The notes: generated from the sequence alone by a model not told the origin. Numbered from the stretch's first letter, positions 1-11,525 are shown. The stretch: DNA of 64,000 bases from Begonia masoniana (GCA_022432975.1 CM039512.1:6832858-6896857), one strand, 5' to 3'. Made by a program: numbers and translations.

Positions 1-1761
1 AGATGCAGGAGCAGATGAAGATACAGAAGGTGTGAACTTTAACTCAGCTTCATGAATATCCAGAGACATGAAGCGCACGTCTTCATCAACTGCAGGCCTG
101 AAAAATGGAAGGAAGAGATCTTCATAGGTAGGCTCAGTGGGGCAGAGAGGAATATGTGGTGCAGGGCAAAGAGCCTCAACTTGAGATTTGAGAGCCCGAA
201 CGTTACGGGTGAAAATCTCATTATTTCGATCCAATTTTTGATCCATTAGACCCTGAGCCACAACAGCATCAATGCTTAAATCCTTTTTGAGTTGAGTGAT
301 CTTTGTATCAATGGCTGTTCCGAGATTGTCAATGCTTGACTTCAACTCAGTATACTGTTCCTCGCTGAGAGAAAATCTCCTCTGATAAAGGATGGGAGAT
401 ACTGGGGCAGGAGCAGTTTGTAGATTTGGTGAGGAATGTTGGACTTGGGGAGCAGGTGGATTTGAAGGAGCAATTGGATTTGGAGGATGTAAGTGGACTG
501 TAGGAGGTGGTTGGAGTGGTGATGGAGGAGCTGTATCCTGTTGGACTGGAGATGGAGGAGGTATAAGAGGCAGAGCTGGTAAACGAAGGGCAGGTGAAGG
601 AGATGGAGGATTCTCTGGAAGGGGTAGAGGCACAGAGGAGGGAGTAGAGATTTCATCTGAAAGAAGGATCCTTGAGGAAGGGACACGACGCCTTCGCACT
701 AAAGGAGGAGGTTGAAAGCTTGAAACCTGAGATTGAGAGGGGGAATTAACAAATGCAGGAATCTCAGAGTCATCCCCTCCTTCGGCAGTGGACTCCTCTA
801 GCAGGTCAAGTTTTCTCTTTCCCTTTTTGGCAACTGCAGCCTTAGCAGTAATTCTCTTAGGAACATTCAGCACAAGCTCCCCTGTTTTGGTTCTTTTAAT
901 TCCCATTTTGCTCAAGGTGGTTTTAGAATAGTAACTGGAGGGTTTAAGTGTGACAGGATCTTCATCCTCAGGAAATACAACCTCAACCTTAGCTAGTATC
1001 TTCATTAACAGCAGGTTGTAAGGTAAAGAGGTAGCCCTGGATGACACTGCCAGAATCATCCTTCGAACAACAACATATCTAATATTGAAGGGTGTTTTGT
1101 AGTAGAGTGCAAACAGAACAAAAAGTTCCATGGCACTCACTTCGTCATGGTGACCACCCTTAGGGACAATATTGTACCCTATCATCTGATGAAATAGTTT
1201 AGCCCTAGCGGTCAGATGTTTGCCCTTTAGATGATCAGGGATATGGTTTGGGTTCAAGGTAATGGTCTGGAGAAAACCGAGACCTTCATCGGTACCAAAG
1301 AACGGAGGCTCAGTGCCGGATACATATTTGTAGGGGCAGCTATCTAGATGAGGGCACTCCAAAATGCCATTAATGAATGGAGCAGTAATTTCTATGTGCT
1401 TGTTATACACATAGCTTTTGATAGAAGAGAAATCAGAGGTAAAACTCAGATTAGTATAGAACATTTTAATGGCTTCCGGGTAATAGAATGAATCTACATC
1501 AAAAAGACCTAACAACTCGAGATCCTTCAAGGGTTCGACAATATTCATGCCAGCTAAGTCATCAAAGTAAATACCTCGACTGGAAATTAAAGATTTGAAC
1601 TGAAAGTCGTCATGGTATCTCAACTCAGCAGCTTCAGAGAAAAAGAAGAGAGATGACCATGCTTTTGCACGAGGGATCACTCGTGGAGGACGTGCTGAAG
1701 TTTTGGCCTTCTTCTGGACCGGTTTGGAAACGGCGCGGGAGGATGAACCCTGATAATCCAT
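1..1761 (-). CDS. Plant transposon-protein-domain (env-like) ORF, open at left edge
   Basis: Reading the minus strand from the ATG at 1761 gives 587 codons without a stop, continuing past the window edge, so the C-terminus is missing. The N-terminus is basic and Ser/Lys-rich. Residues of roughly 30-260 resemble the domain called 'putative plant transposon protein' in plant databases: an FYTNL-type segment, an AK-x3-HQMI segment, then a GHHDEVSAMEL segment. A long Pro/Ser-rich stretch (about 340-440) and a polar, helix-prone tail follow. The ORF starts 355 bp downstream of a copia pol on the same strand, the place where Sirevirus-type copia elements carry a third, env-like ORF. It may instead be a captured or independent transposon gene. 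No function is known for the domain. The open frame is seen; family and env-like role are inferred. Confidence 0.75.
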   Translation of the reverse strand, partial: MDYQGSSSRAVSKPVQKKAKTSARPPRVIPRAKAWSSLFFFSEAAELRYHDDFQFKSLISSRGIYFDDLAGMNIVEPLKDLELLGLFDVDSFYYPEAIKMFYTNLSFTSDFSSIKSYVYNKHIEITAPFINGILECPHLDSCPYKYVSGTEPPFFGTDEGLGFLQTITLNPNHIPDHLKGKHLTARAKLFHQMIGYNIVPKGGHHDEVSAMELFVLFALYYKTPFNIRYVVVRRMILAVSSRATSLPYNLLLMKILAKVEVVFPEDEDPVTLKPSSYYSKTTLSKMGIKRTKTGELVLNVPKRITAKAAVAKKGKRKLDLLEESTAEGGDDSEIPAFVNSPSQSQVSSFQPPPLVRRRRVPSSRILLSDEISTPSSVPLPLPENPPSPSPALRLPALPLIPPPSPVQQDTAPPSPLQPPPTVHLHPPNPIAPSNPPAPQVQHSSPNLQTAPAPVSPILYQRRFSLSEEQYTELKSSIDNLGTAIDTKITQLKKDLSIDAVVAQGLMDQKLDRNNEIFTRNVRALKSQVEALCPAPHIPLCPTEPTYEDLFLPFFRPAVDEDVRFMSLDIHEAELKFTPSVSSSAPAS

Positions 1762-2116
1762 GGGAAGACTAGGACTCGAGAGAGACGAATGGAAGGGAAG
1801 GGGTTTTTCTAAAAGAGCGCAAAATGTGAACCGTCTTTGAGAAGAAGCAGAGTTTAAATGAAAAAGGGACATCGCCCAACGAGATGAAGACACACGTGTA
1901 AAACCGATTAGCCCGATGGGTCACACGTGTCGGCAGATTAAGAATTCATCATCCGATACCTACCGATAGAAATGCATCTTTCGATGCCTATGAAAAACAC
2001 TGCATCTACCGATGCCTATGCATCTTCCGATGCCCATTGAACAACGTTGCTTCTACCGATGCCCTCACAACTAAAAACAGCTCTATTATACAAGATTTAC
2101 CGACAGAGAAATAATC
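1762..2116. other. Spacer between copia pol and env-like ORF, with short degenerate repeats
   Basis: This non-coding stretch separates the end of pol from the start of the downstream ORF. Between about 1950 and 2066 a short motif close to CATCTACCGATGCC recurs at least four times in degenerate form. Nothing else is recognisable. Confidence 0.5.
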
Positions 2117-4742
2117 TTAGTTTTTATCTACTCGAATGAGGCCTAACCTTATTCTAATATGATTGAAAGATTTTTCATCCAAAGGCTTGGTAAAGATGTC
2201 TGCTAGTTGATCTACTGAATTAATAAATTCTAAAGATATATCACCTCTTTGAACATGATCACGGATGAAATGATATCTAACATCTATATGCTTGGTTCTA
2301 GAGTGCTGGATAGGATTTTTGGAAATGTTAATTGCACCGGTGTTGTCACACCTAATAGGAATCCTATCATAGAACAGATTATAGTCTTCTAAAGTTTGCT
2401 TCATCCAAAGCATTTGTGGACAGCAACTGCCTGCAGCAATATATTCACTCTCAGCAGTTGACAATGCAACAGAGTTCTATTTCTTAGAGTACCAGGAAAC
2501 TAGAGATTCACTAAGGAACTGACAGGTTCCACTGGTGCTTTTCCTATCTACTAGACTTCCAGCATAATCAGAGTTTGAGTATCCGATTAGATCGAAAGAA
2601 GTATCTTTAGGATACCATAACCCTAAGTCAGGAGTTCCACTTAAATATTTAAAAATCTTTTTGACAGCAGTTAAGTGAGATTCCTTAGGAGCAGCTTGGA
2701 ATCTAACACAAAGACAAACACTAAAAAGAATATCTGGCCTACTTGCAGTCAGATATAACAAGGATCCAATCATACCACGATACTTCTTAATTTCCACACT
2801 TCATCCGCTTTCATCTTTGTCCAATTTTGTAGTGGTACTCATGGGAGTTCTAGAAGATTTGACAGAATCTAAACCAAATTTCTTTAAGAGCTCCTTGATG
2901 TATTTTTCTTGACAGAAGAAAATGCCATCAGGGGATTGACTGATCTGGAAACCTAAGAAAAATTTTAACTCCCCTATCATACTCATCTCAAATTCACTTT
3001 ACATGAGGGAGAAAAACTCATTACACATGTTGACATTAGTTGATCCAAAAATAATGTCATCAACATAAATTTGTACTAACAGAATATCCTTATCCTGTTG
3101 CATGGTAAACAGAGTTGAGTCGGTGTTACCCTTTTTTAAATTCCTTTCCTCAAGGAAGTTCCTCAACCTATCATACCAAGCTCTAGGAGCCTGTTTAAAT
3201 CCATAAAGTGCCTTCTTAAGTCTATACACATAATCAGGTTTTGCAAAACCATCAAATCCTAAAGGCTGCTCTACATAAACTTCTTCCTGAATATACCCAT
3301 TTAAGAAAGCACTCTTCACATCCATTTGGAAGAGTGTGAAGTTTTTGTAGCAAACATAGGCTAAGAGCATCCTAATTGATTCTAATCTAGCAACAGGTGC
3401 AAAGGTTTCCTCAAAATTTATTCCTTCTTCTTGATTGTAACCTTTAGCAACTAGTCTAGCCTTATTTCTAACAACAATCCCATTTTCATCTAATTTATTC
3501 TTATAAACCCATTTTGTTCCAATAATAGGATGATCCTTAGGCCGTGGAACAAGTTCCCATACCTTGCTCCTTTCAAATTGATTTAACTCCTCTTGCATAG
3601 CTAAAATCCAATTCTCATCATTACCGGCCTCTTCAAACTTCTTAGGCTCTATTTGAGAGATAAATGCCACATTGGCACAGAGATTCCTAAGAGAGGATCT
3701 AGTCTTAACTCCTAGAGAAGGATCACCTAAGATTTCATCTATTGGGTGGTTTCTGACATATTTCCAATCTCTAAGGAGAGTAGGATTTTCATCCTTGTGA
3801 GGAACAATATCTAGAGAAGTAGATGAAGGTTCTAAGGATTTTTCTACTTGTAGTGAATCTGAGGGTTTTTCTAAGGAAAGAGAGTCCAAATGATTTTCCA
3901 AAGTGACATCCTCATCCACATTGATTGTGGGTTGAGGGGACTCATCAAAGTTAACATGAACTGTTTTCTCTACAACTAGAGTTCTCCTATTGAATACCCT
4001 ATATGCTTTACTAGTAAGAGAATAACCAATAAAAATTCCAAGATCAGATTTGGAATCGAATTTTCCTAAGTTATCCTTAGTGTTGAGAATAAAGCATTTA
4101 CTACCAAAGGCTCTAAAGTATTTAATTGAAGGGGTTTTTTCACTCCAGAGCTCATATGGAGTTTTCTCAAGAATAGGTCTTATGGAGACCCGATTTAGAA
4201 CATAACAGGTTGTTGCAACAGCTTCAGCCCAGAAATATTTAGGAAGAGAATTCTCATTAAGCATAGTCCTAGCAAGCTCTTGGAGAGATCTATTCTTCCT
4301 CTCAACAACACCATTTTGCTGGGGGTCCTAGGAGAAGAGAAATTGTGCTCAATACCATACTTGAGACACAAGAGTTCAAATTTCTCATTTTTAAATTCTC
4401 CACCATGATCACTACGAATAGCAACAATGGTGAGCTCCTTTTCATTTTGAACTTTTTTCCTAAAGCTAGAGAAAGTATCAAAAGTCTCATCCTTAGACTT
4501 CAGAAAGAATACCCAGGTGAATCTAGAGAAGTCGTCAACAATGACATAAGCATAGAATTTTCCACCTAGACTAGCTATATTGGAAGGACCGAAGAGGTCC
4601 ATGTGGAGAAGTTGGAGAGGCTTGGAAGTTGAAATTGCATTCTTCGATGCAAAGGAACTTTTGATCAGCTTACTCATTTGGCAGGCTTCACAGACCTTAT
4701 CATTTTCAAAGGATATCTTAGGAAGCCTTCTTTGCTTTGTCG
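2117..4742 (-). pseudogene. Decayed Ty1/copia pol (integrase, reverse transcriptase, RNase H)
   Basis: The minus strand holds, in order from 4742 down: the end of the GAG-pre-integrase zinc segment (VCEACQMSK), an integrase core (HMDLFGP, then RSDHGGEF), the copia RT (YVDDIIFGS) and RNase H ending near 2117 with the typical STAESEYIAA segment. The frame is broken once by a shift near 4325, just before the third integrase acidic residue, and by three in-frame stops at about 2999, 2798 and 2474. Gag, protease and the 5' LTR are absent, so the element is truncated near 4742. Copia order (integrase before RT) is clear. Together with the ORF at 1-1761 the arrangement suggests a Sirevirus-like element. 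Confidence 0.93.
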
Positions 4743-4984
4743 TTTAGCGATTGGTGTATGTCTATTTTTAACAACTCATCGGCAGATGAGTTTTCAGCCC
4801 TGTACACTTAATCACGATTGTTAAACAACTAAAATACCTTTTCCAAGGGCATTTCCAAAAGATTAAAATACTAATGCATATTTGTTATTCTCATTCACTA
4901 ACACAATCAAATTACAATATTAACCATTCAAATACATCATCAAAAACATATTTAGACTTAAATATCATTTAAGTCAACATATAT
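4743..4984. other. Unassigned AT-rich segment between copia remnant and plastid insert
   Basis: No coding potential or recognisable repeat is visible. It separates the truncated copia pol from the first recognisable plastid sequence. The GGCAGATGAG-like words near 4775 recall words in the 1762-2116 spacer, so it could be remnant retroelement DNA. Confidence 0.3.
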
Positions 4985-5893
4985 ATCGTATAATTCTCAT
5001 CTATATCGTATAATGAAGTACCACATGAGTGGATCTATAGGATGACGAATCACTCGTTCATCTGGCTTATGTTCTTCATGTAGCATTCAGACCGAATGAC
5101 TCTATGAAATTACGTCGATACTTTCTCATATTACGGGTAACGTAGGAGACATCTCTATTTTAACCCCATGAATCCTTAGAATTACCACTGCTTCGCTTTC
5201 AATTTGCCTTTGACCATCAAATGAAATGTGAATAACCCACCCTCCTTTCTTTGAAACAAGGGGCGCTTCTGGTTCTGTTGGTGCTTGAAACAATTTTGTC
5301 TTCCCCATATAACTATATCTCTAGAGTCAATAATTTGGTATGAAGAACTATTGAACTCAATCACTTACTGCCGTTACTCTTCAGTTTTCTGTTGAGGTAT
5401 ATCCTGTAGAGGTATTCCAGTTGGATCAGTGATCAATTTCTAGGTTTTGTCGTAAATCTAATTGGTTACTTCCAATTATGTAAATCAATAGTTCAAACCG
5501 CACTCAAAGTTAGAGCATTTCTCATTTTTATATGAACTTATGTACCAGAAACAATGGTATCTCCAATTATAGCCCCTCTGGGATGTAAACTATATCTTTT
5601 CTCACCATCCCCATAGCGTATGAGACAAATGTATGCATTTCGATTAGGGTCGTATTCTATATGTACGATTCTACCATATATGTCTTTTCATTCCGTCGAA
5701 AATCTATTTTATGGTATAGACGCTTACAACCTCCCCCTCTATGTCATGCAGTAATGATTCCTCTGGCATTACGACCTTTACCACAACGATGTTTTCCATA
5801 GATCAAATTATTTTGTTGATTGGATTTCACTTGACTATCTACTGCTCCATTGTGTGTGCTTCGGGTAGAAGTTTTGTATAAATGTATCGCCAT
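4985..5893 (-). pseudogene. rpl2: Plastid rpl2 pseudogene, exon 1 and part of its intron
   Basis: The minus strand from the ATG at 5893 reads as ribosomal protein L2 ([17 protein letters not shown], then RGGGCKRLYHKIDFRRN). At least three in-frame stops break it before the exon-intron boundary near 5500. The rest, down to about 4985, follows the conserved group II intron of rpl2. Exon 2 is absent. Confidence 0.9.
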
Positions 5894-5911
5894 ACTATTA
5901 AGTATTTTGAT

Positions 5912-6192
5912 TTAAGTTCTTTTCTTTCTATGAGGTGGAATAAAATAACCCAGTTGAAGCGTAATGATCATACATCTGTAATGCATTGTATGTCCCATAA
6001 TAGGTCTCATTCTTCGATTTTTTTTCGGGAGTCGATGACTATTCATAGCTATTACCTTAACACCAAAGAAGAGTTCACTCAATGCTTTATTTTTGTTCTA
6101 GTTGATCCTGATTCGACATTAGAAGTATATTGATTTTTCCCCAATAATAGAATACTTATGTTTGTAAATACTGCATATTTGATTCCATCCAT
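5912..6192 (-). pseudogene. rpl23: Plastid rpl23 pseudogene
   Basis: The minus strand starts with ATG at 6192 ([13 protein letters not shown]) and ends in the conserved L23 C-terminus (IPPHRKKRT, stop at 5912). The middle contains short deletions and an early stop. It lies just upstream of rpl2, as in plastid genomes. Confidence 0.88.
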
Positions 6193-6362
6193 AAATTTTC
6201 TTCCCTATGAGTTTTAGTCTCAATAAGAATATCATTTCTTATTGTTAATATGTTATCATATGAATATACTACACCAATTTGTTAATTCGTTATGTATGGA
6301 TGATGATATTCCATTGATACAGAGACAAATCCAATAGACTTATTGGAGGGTCCCATTGGCGT

Positions 6363-6435
6363 GCATCCAGTAGGAATTGAACCTACGAATTTGCCAATTA
6401 TGAGTTAGGCGCTTTAACCATTCAGTCATGTATGC
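6363..6435 (-). tRNA. trnI-CAU: Plastid-derived trnI-CAU copy, degraded
   Basis: The 73-nt minus-strand sequence keeps the CAU anticodon in an ACTCATAAT loop and the GGTTCAATTCC T-arm of plastid trnI-CAU. The acceptor 5' strand reads GCATAC instead of GCATCC, giving an A/G mismatch in the stem, and there are other substitutions. It lies between the rpl23 and ycf2 remnants, as in plastid DNA. Being nuclear and degraded it is probably non-functional; the C34 modification needed to read AUA is a plastid function. Confidence 0.85.
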
Positions 6436-6522
6436 TTAGCAGGATCCTCGTAAATGGTGAATAACCAAATTCCAATTGAAATGAAATCTTTAGGATAAAT
6501 CAATCCAACTTAAGAGGACTTA

Positions 6523-8214
6523 ATGAAAGGGCATCAATTCAAATCTTGGATTTTTGAATTGAAAAAGATCAAGAATTCTCACTATTTCTTAGATTCATGG
6601 ACCCAATTCAATTAAGTGGAATCTTTCATTCATATTTTTTTTTTCATTAAGAACGTTTTATAAAACTCTTAGACTCCTGAATTTGGAGTATCGTATTTTC
6701 ACACATTTCACAGGGTTCAACAAGCAATCGTTATTTCACGATCAATGATGTACTACTATTTATAGTAACAGTCCTTATATATCGTATTAACAATTGAAAG
6801 AGGGTTGAAACACAAAATCTCTATTTGACAGGGCTTCTTCCTATACCTATGAGTTTCATTAGACCCAAAAATGGTACATCGGAAGAATCTTTTGACATCA
6901 ATAGGTTGATCGTTTCACTCCTGTATCTTCCAAAAGGAAAAAAAGATCTTTGAGAGCTCTTTCCTGGATATGAAAGAGAGTACTTGAGTTCTCCTAATAA
7001 CAAAAAAGTGTATCATGCCTGAATCTAACTGGGGTTCCCAGTGTGGAGGAACTGGGTCGGAAAAAAGATGGATTCCAGTTGTAAGATATCTAATGAAACC
7101 GTCGCTGAAATTGAGATTTCATTCAAAGATAAATATATCAAATATTTGGAGTTTCTTTTTGTATATTATATGGATGATCAGATCTGCAAGGACCATGGTT
7201 GGGAATTGTTTGATCGTCTTTCTCCGAGGAAGAGGCAAAACATAATCAACTTGAATTTGGGACAACTATTCGAAATCTTAGTGAAAGACTGGATTTGTTA
7301 ACTCATGTTTGCTTTTCATGAAAAAATACCAATTGAAGTGGAGGGATTCTTCAAACAATAAGTAGCTGGGTCAACTATTCAATCAACTAATATTGAGCAT
7401 GTTTCCCACCTCTTCTCGAGAAACAAGTGGGCTATTTCTTTGCAAAATTGTGTTCAATTTCATATGTGGCAATTCCGCCAAGATCTCTTCTTTAGTTAGG
7501 GGGAAGAATCCACACAAATCGAATTTTTTGAGGAGCATATCAAGAGAGAATTGGATTTGGTTAGACAGTGTGTGGTTGGTAAACAAGGATCGATTTTTTA
7601 GCAAGGTACGGAATGTATTGTCAAATATTCAATATGATTCTAGAAGATCTAGTTTTGTTCAAGTAACGGATTTTATCCAATTGAAAGGATCTTCTAATCA
7701 ATCCAAAGATCAATTCGATTCCATTAGGAATGAGCATCCGAAATATCACACATTGATCAATCAAAGAGAGATTCAACAACTAACAGAAAAATTGATTTTT
7801 TGGGATCCTTCCTTTCTTCAAAAGGAACGAACATATATAGAATCTGACTGATTCCCTAAATGTTTTTCTGAATATTCATCAATGTCCCGGCTATTCACGG
7901 AACGTGAGAAGCAGCTGAATAATTATCTGCTTCTAGAAGAAATCGAAGAATTTATTGAGAATCCTACAAGATCCATCTGTTCTTTTTTCTCTAACAGATG
8001 GTCATAACTTCATCTGAGTGCAAATCTTATTGAGAGGTCTACTAGAGATCATAAATTGTTAAAGAAAGAACAAGATGTTTCTTTTGTTCCTTCCAGGCAA
8101 CGGAAAATAAAAAAATAGTTAATATATTCAAGATAATTACGTATTTTTAAAATATCGTCTCAATTCCTCCTATTTCATTCGATTCAGGCTGTGATATGGT
8201 TCCAAAGAATGAAC
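6523..8214 (+). pseudogene. ycf2: Plastid ycf2 pseudogene, 5' part
   Basis: The plus strand begins with ATG at 6523 ([13 protein letters not shown]) and follows the N-terminal third of Ycf2 in pieces in shifted frames, including [20 protein letters not shown] (about 7145-7205), [17 protein letters not shown] (about 7627-7677) and a final CDMVPKNE near 8190. Multiple frameshifts and stops interrupt it. It is truncated at 8214, where the next retrotransposon begins. Confidence 0.92.
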
Positions 8215-8481
8215 TGTTAGAATTTGGTGTGACCCGAATTCTAGTTGGGCCGGGTCGGGCCCGTATATCAATATTAGGGTTTTAGTTTTTCTCTATATAT
8301 TGATGCTTTGAGTCGCAAAACTCATTGTACCGAATTGATATTAGTGATTCTCTCCTCTGCCTGTGGTTTTTTCCCTTTCTAGGGTTTCCACGTAAATTCG
8401 GTGTCCATTATTTTCTCGTTATTTCTTTTTTCGTCTTCCAGATCGTTCGTTACAGGTGGATTAGGGCGTCTAATCCTAACA
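8215..8481 (+). repeat. 5' LTR of the copia-like element
   Basis: 267 bp, TG...CA ends. The CTCTATATATTGATG segment near 8291-8305 is a plausible TATA box for the element's transcript. Confidence 0.93.
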
Positions 8482-8483
8482 AC

Positions 8484-8495
8484 TGGTATCAAAGC
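8484..8495 (+). promoter_or_regulatory. Primer-binding site (initiator Met tRNA type)
   Basis: TGGTATCAAAGC lies two bases after the 5' LTR. It matches the usual plant PBS TGGTATCAGAGC with one difference. Confidence 0.85.
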
Positions 8496-9683
8496 TTCGA
8501 GGTTGAAGTGGTTTTCGAAAATTAGGGTTTTGATTTTTCGAAGGTATCGAACGAATTTTAGAGGTTGCAAATTTGGTTTGATAAATTTTGCAATTTTGTT
8601 GGAAAAGGAAAATAGAAAAGAATTTCTTTTCTGGTGTTTGTTCTTTTGCCGTGAAGAATAGGAGAGGAAATAAAAAAAAAAAGGGTGAAAAACAGAAAAA
8701 AGAAAAAGGTTTTTTTTGTTGTATTTGCTGTTTAGCCGTGAAGAAGAAGGAGAGAGAAGCCCGAGCCGCGCCTTTGAAGAACAGAGAAGGAAACTCTGTT
8801 CTTTCTTGCCAACGAAGAACAGCGCCGAACAGAGACCGCCGACGCTCGGAGAACACAGCTCCGACGTAGAGCCAAGCCGCACCCACGCGAAGCAAAAACG
8901 CTAGCCCTAGCCGCCGTTCGCCGTTCGCCGTCGCACGCACAGAAGACGACGCCCAGTCAATCTTCGTCGTTCTGTCGCGCTGGAGAGAAAGCAGAAACCA
9001 CGCGAACAGCTGAGCCGCCGTTGCGTGGACAGAATCCACCGCCGTGTCGCCGCCGTTCTGCAAACCGCCCGAGTAGAATCGCCGCCGCCGCCGCCGCCGC
9101 CCATACTTCAACTCCGATCTGAGTTCGATCCGATCCACTGGTTGTGAGGATATCTAGATCGAAAGGAGAGTTTGTGATTCAAGAAAAAATTTTGGGAATC
9201 TGTTTTCAGGAAGAAGGAAATTTGTTTTTTTGGGATAATTTGGTGAACTCTGTTGAGGAGATCGGTAATTGGGTGAACAGAGAAGGCGAAGGGAAGAGAT
9301 TCAAGTTTGAAACTTCGTTGAATTTCAATATTTGAAAATATCGGGGAAAATATTTGAATAAGGTTATTGATTCAGATATTTTCGGGTTCGGATAAATTGT
9401 TCGGCAGATATATTCTGAAGACTTGGATTAATTATTGGGTTGAATAATTAATCGAGATATTATCTGTCTGTTGGGCGATTTTTATTGGTTCAGAATATTC
9501 TGCAGGATTTATTCTGATTTTAAAGGGGAGCAATTTTGGAAAAAATATTTGGGCAAGATTATTGAATCAGATATTTTCAGGTTCGGAAAATTTATTTGAC
9601 AGATTTATTGATATTGTGGAGATTGATTATTGAGGTTGAATAATTGATCAGGAAATATCAGTTTTTGGGCATTGTTTTAATAA
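8496..9683 (+). other. Leader of the copia-like element with a GC-rich block
   Basis: This 1.2-kb untranslated leader precedes gag. About 8760-9130 is GC-rich with CCGCCG runs, and long overlapping frames on both strands there are composition effects. AT-rich sequence follows to the gag ATG. No recognised protein domain is present. Confidence 0.6.
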
Positions 9684-11100
9684 CAATGGCAGGTGAGGAT
9701 AGCACAGGACCTAGTATTGAAAAATTCGATTGGACAGATTTCGCATTCTGGAGAATGCAAATCGAGGATTACTTGTATGGGAAAGATCTTCATCTTCCTC
9801 TGAGTGCGAAGCCAGAGAAGATGGAAGACGGTGAATGGAATCTCCTTGATAGATAGGTTTTGAGAGTCGTCCGATTGACGCTAGCCAAAAGCGTTGCTCA
9901 CAACGTGGCGAAGGAGAAGACCACCGCGAGTCTGATGAGGCTCTGTCTGATATGTACGAGAAACCGTCTGCGAATAATAAGGTATTTCTTATGAAGAAGC
10001 TTTTTAATCTGAAGATGATTGATGGTGCTTCTGTCGTAGCGCATCTGAATGAGTTCAATACTATTGTGAATCAATTGCTATCTGTGGAAATTGATTTTGA
10101 AGATGAGGTTCGTGCCCTAATTTTGTTGGCGTCTCTACCGAATAGTTGGGAGCCTATGAGAGCAGCAGTTAGTAACTCAGTTGGAAGTGCTAAACTAGTA
10201 TTCACCGATGTGAGGGATCGTATTCTTGCCGAGGAGGTTCGTAAGATTGATTCTGGTGAAACATCGACAGGTTCAGCTCTGAATGTTGAAAATAGGGGCA
10301 GAAGTCAAAGTAAAGGTCCGGACAATAGAAATCGAAGTAAGAGGAAGTCCGAAAACATGCCAACTTTGAGTGTTATCATTGTAGCAAGAAAGGACACATA
10401 AAGAGATTTTGTCACAAGTTTCTTCGGGAGAATCTGAATGCCAAAGGAAAAGAAAAGATGTTCGAAGAGGGTGACACAGATGAGGAGGCAGATACAGCCA
10501 CCGAGGAGTCCTTTAGTGTGTACAACAAGGATGTTGTAAATTCTGATTGCCAAGATACGAGTTGGGTGATAGATAGTGGCACTTCAATACATGCCACTTC
10601 GCGGAGAGATTTCTTTACGTCCTATACTTCGGGTGACTTTGGAAGTGTGAGGATGGGAAATGGTGACATTGCAAAAGCCATTGGTATGGGAGATGTGCAG
10701 TTTGGAGACCAACATCGGCAGCACCTTGGTTTTGAGAGGTGTGAAGCACATCCCTGACATCCGCAAGAATTTGGTCTCGACTGGGAAGCTTGACAACGAA
10801 GGTTTTGGCAACACTTTTCGTGATGGAAAATGGAAGCTTACCAGAGGTTCATTGATTGTGGCGAGAGGAGAAAAATGTTCCTCATTATATGTGATGCATG
10901 CGAAGATCGCAGGTTCCACAATCAATGTGATGGGTAATAAGGCTGCAAAGTTTGTGAATTCACCTTCCAAGAGAAAGGTTGAGAAGACTCGGAAGAAGTC
11001 AGGTTCTCGGGTTAAGTTCAGGTTGGGATCTGAGGGTACATCAGAGCCGGTGAGTCAGCCTATTACAGATGTTCAGTCATCAGTTTCAGATTCACGGTAG
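9684..11100 (+). pseudogene. Broken gag and protease of the copia-like element
   Basis: Gag starts at the ATG at 9684 (IEKFDWTDFAFWRMQIEDYL, the usual copia gag start) and stops at 9854-9856. A frame change follows, and the UBN2-type gag body continues at 9952-10401. A second shift puts the zinc knuckle CYHCSKKGHIKRFC (about 10368-10412) in another frame. The protease active-site segment WVIDSGTSIHATSRRDF lies near 10565-10610, and the GAG-pre-integrase start follows (to about 10915). The coding sequence then jumps to a basic tail ending at 11100; integrase, RT and RNase H are missing. Confidence 0.88.
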
Positions 11101-11525
11101 AATGATATCGTCAAAGGCAGAACCATGTGGAAGGTTAAAACTCCGGGACGATATGATGAAACTGTGGGTTATGCATTGAATGTGTTCGAGGGTAATGATT
11201 CCTGTGTGGAGTCTTTGACATGTTCAGATAGAGTTCGTTGCAGCAACTCTGATAGTTCAGTGATACCATGGAGGAGGAGATGTGATTTTTTCTCAAGTAA
11301 ATCTCTCAAGTTTAAGCGAGGCTTAAACTTGATCGGTATCGGATGCTGAGTTGGCCCATCTGAGGCCTTTGTGGTAGAGGACTTTTTTTTTTTTAATGGA
11401 GTTTTGCAGATTTGTTTCCTTGCACCGGAATTTCGTTGAAGGTGGAGATTGTCAGAGTTCAGTGTTCTGGATTCGCTTTGGGTTGGGCCGAGTAGCCCGT
11501 TGGATCTCTCACGTGGAATTCGTGT

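Larger units (their letters stand above)
4985..8214. other. Nuclear plastid DNA insertion (NUPT): rpl2-rpl23-trnI-ycf2 segment
   Basis: The order and strands match the inverted-repeat segment of angiosperm plastid genomes: rpl2 intron and exon 1 (minus), rpl23 (minus), trnI-CAU (minus), ycf2 5' part (plus). All reading frames carry indels and stops, so this is an old nuclear copy and not functional plastid DNA. The left end fades out in rpl2 intron sequence near 4985. The right end stops inside ycf2 at a TGAAC that also serves as the target duplication of the following LTR element. Flanking LTR retrotransposons confirm a nuclear location. Confidence 0.93.

Noticed and set aside
392..715. Gly-rich plus-strand frame opposite the env-like ORF
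   Set aside because: It mirrors the Pro-rich stretch of the much longer minus-strand frame.
7393..7851. 152-residue plus-strand frame as a gene
   Set aside because: It is one surviving piece of the broken ycf2 copy.
8476..9138. Long minus-strand frame in the copia leader, and overlapping plus frames
   Set aside because: Low-complexity Arg/Phe-rich product over a GC-rich then A/T-run leader; no domain, and it lies inside an untranslated part of the element.
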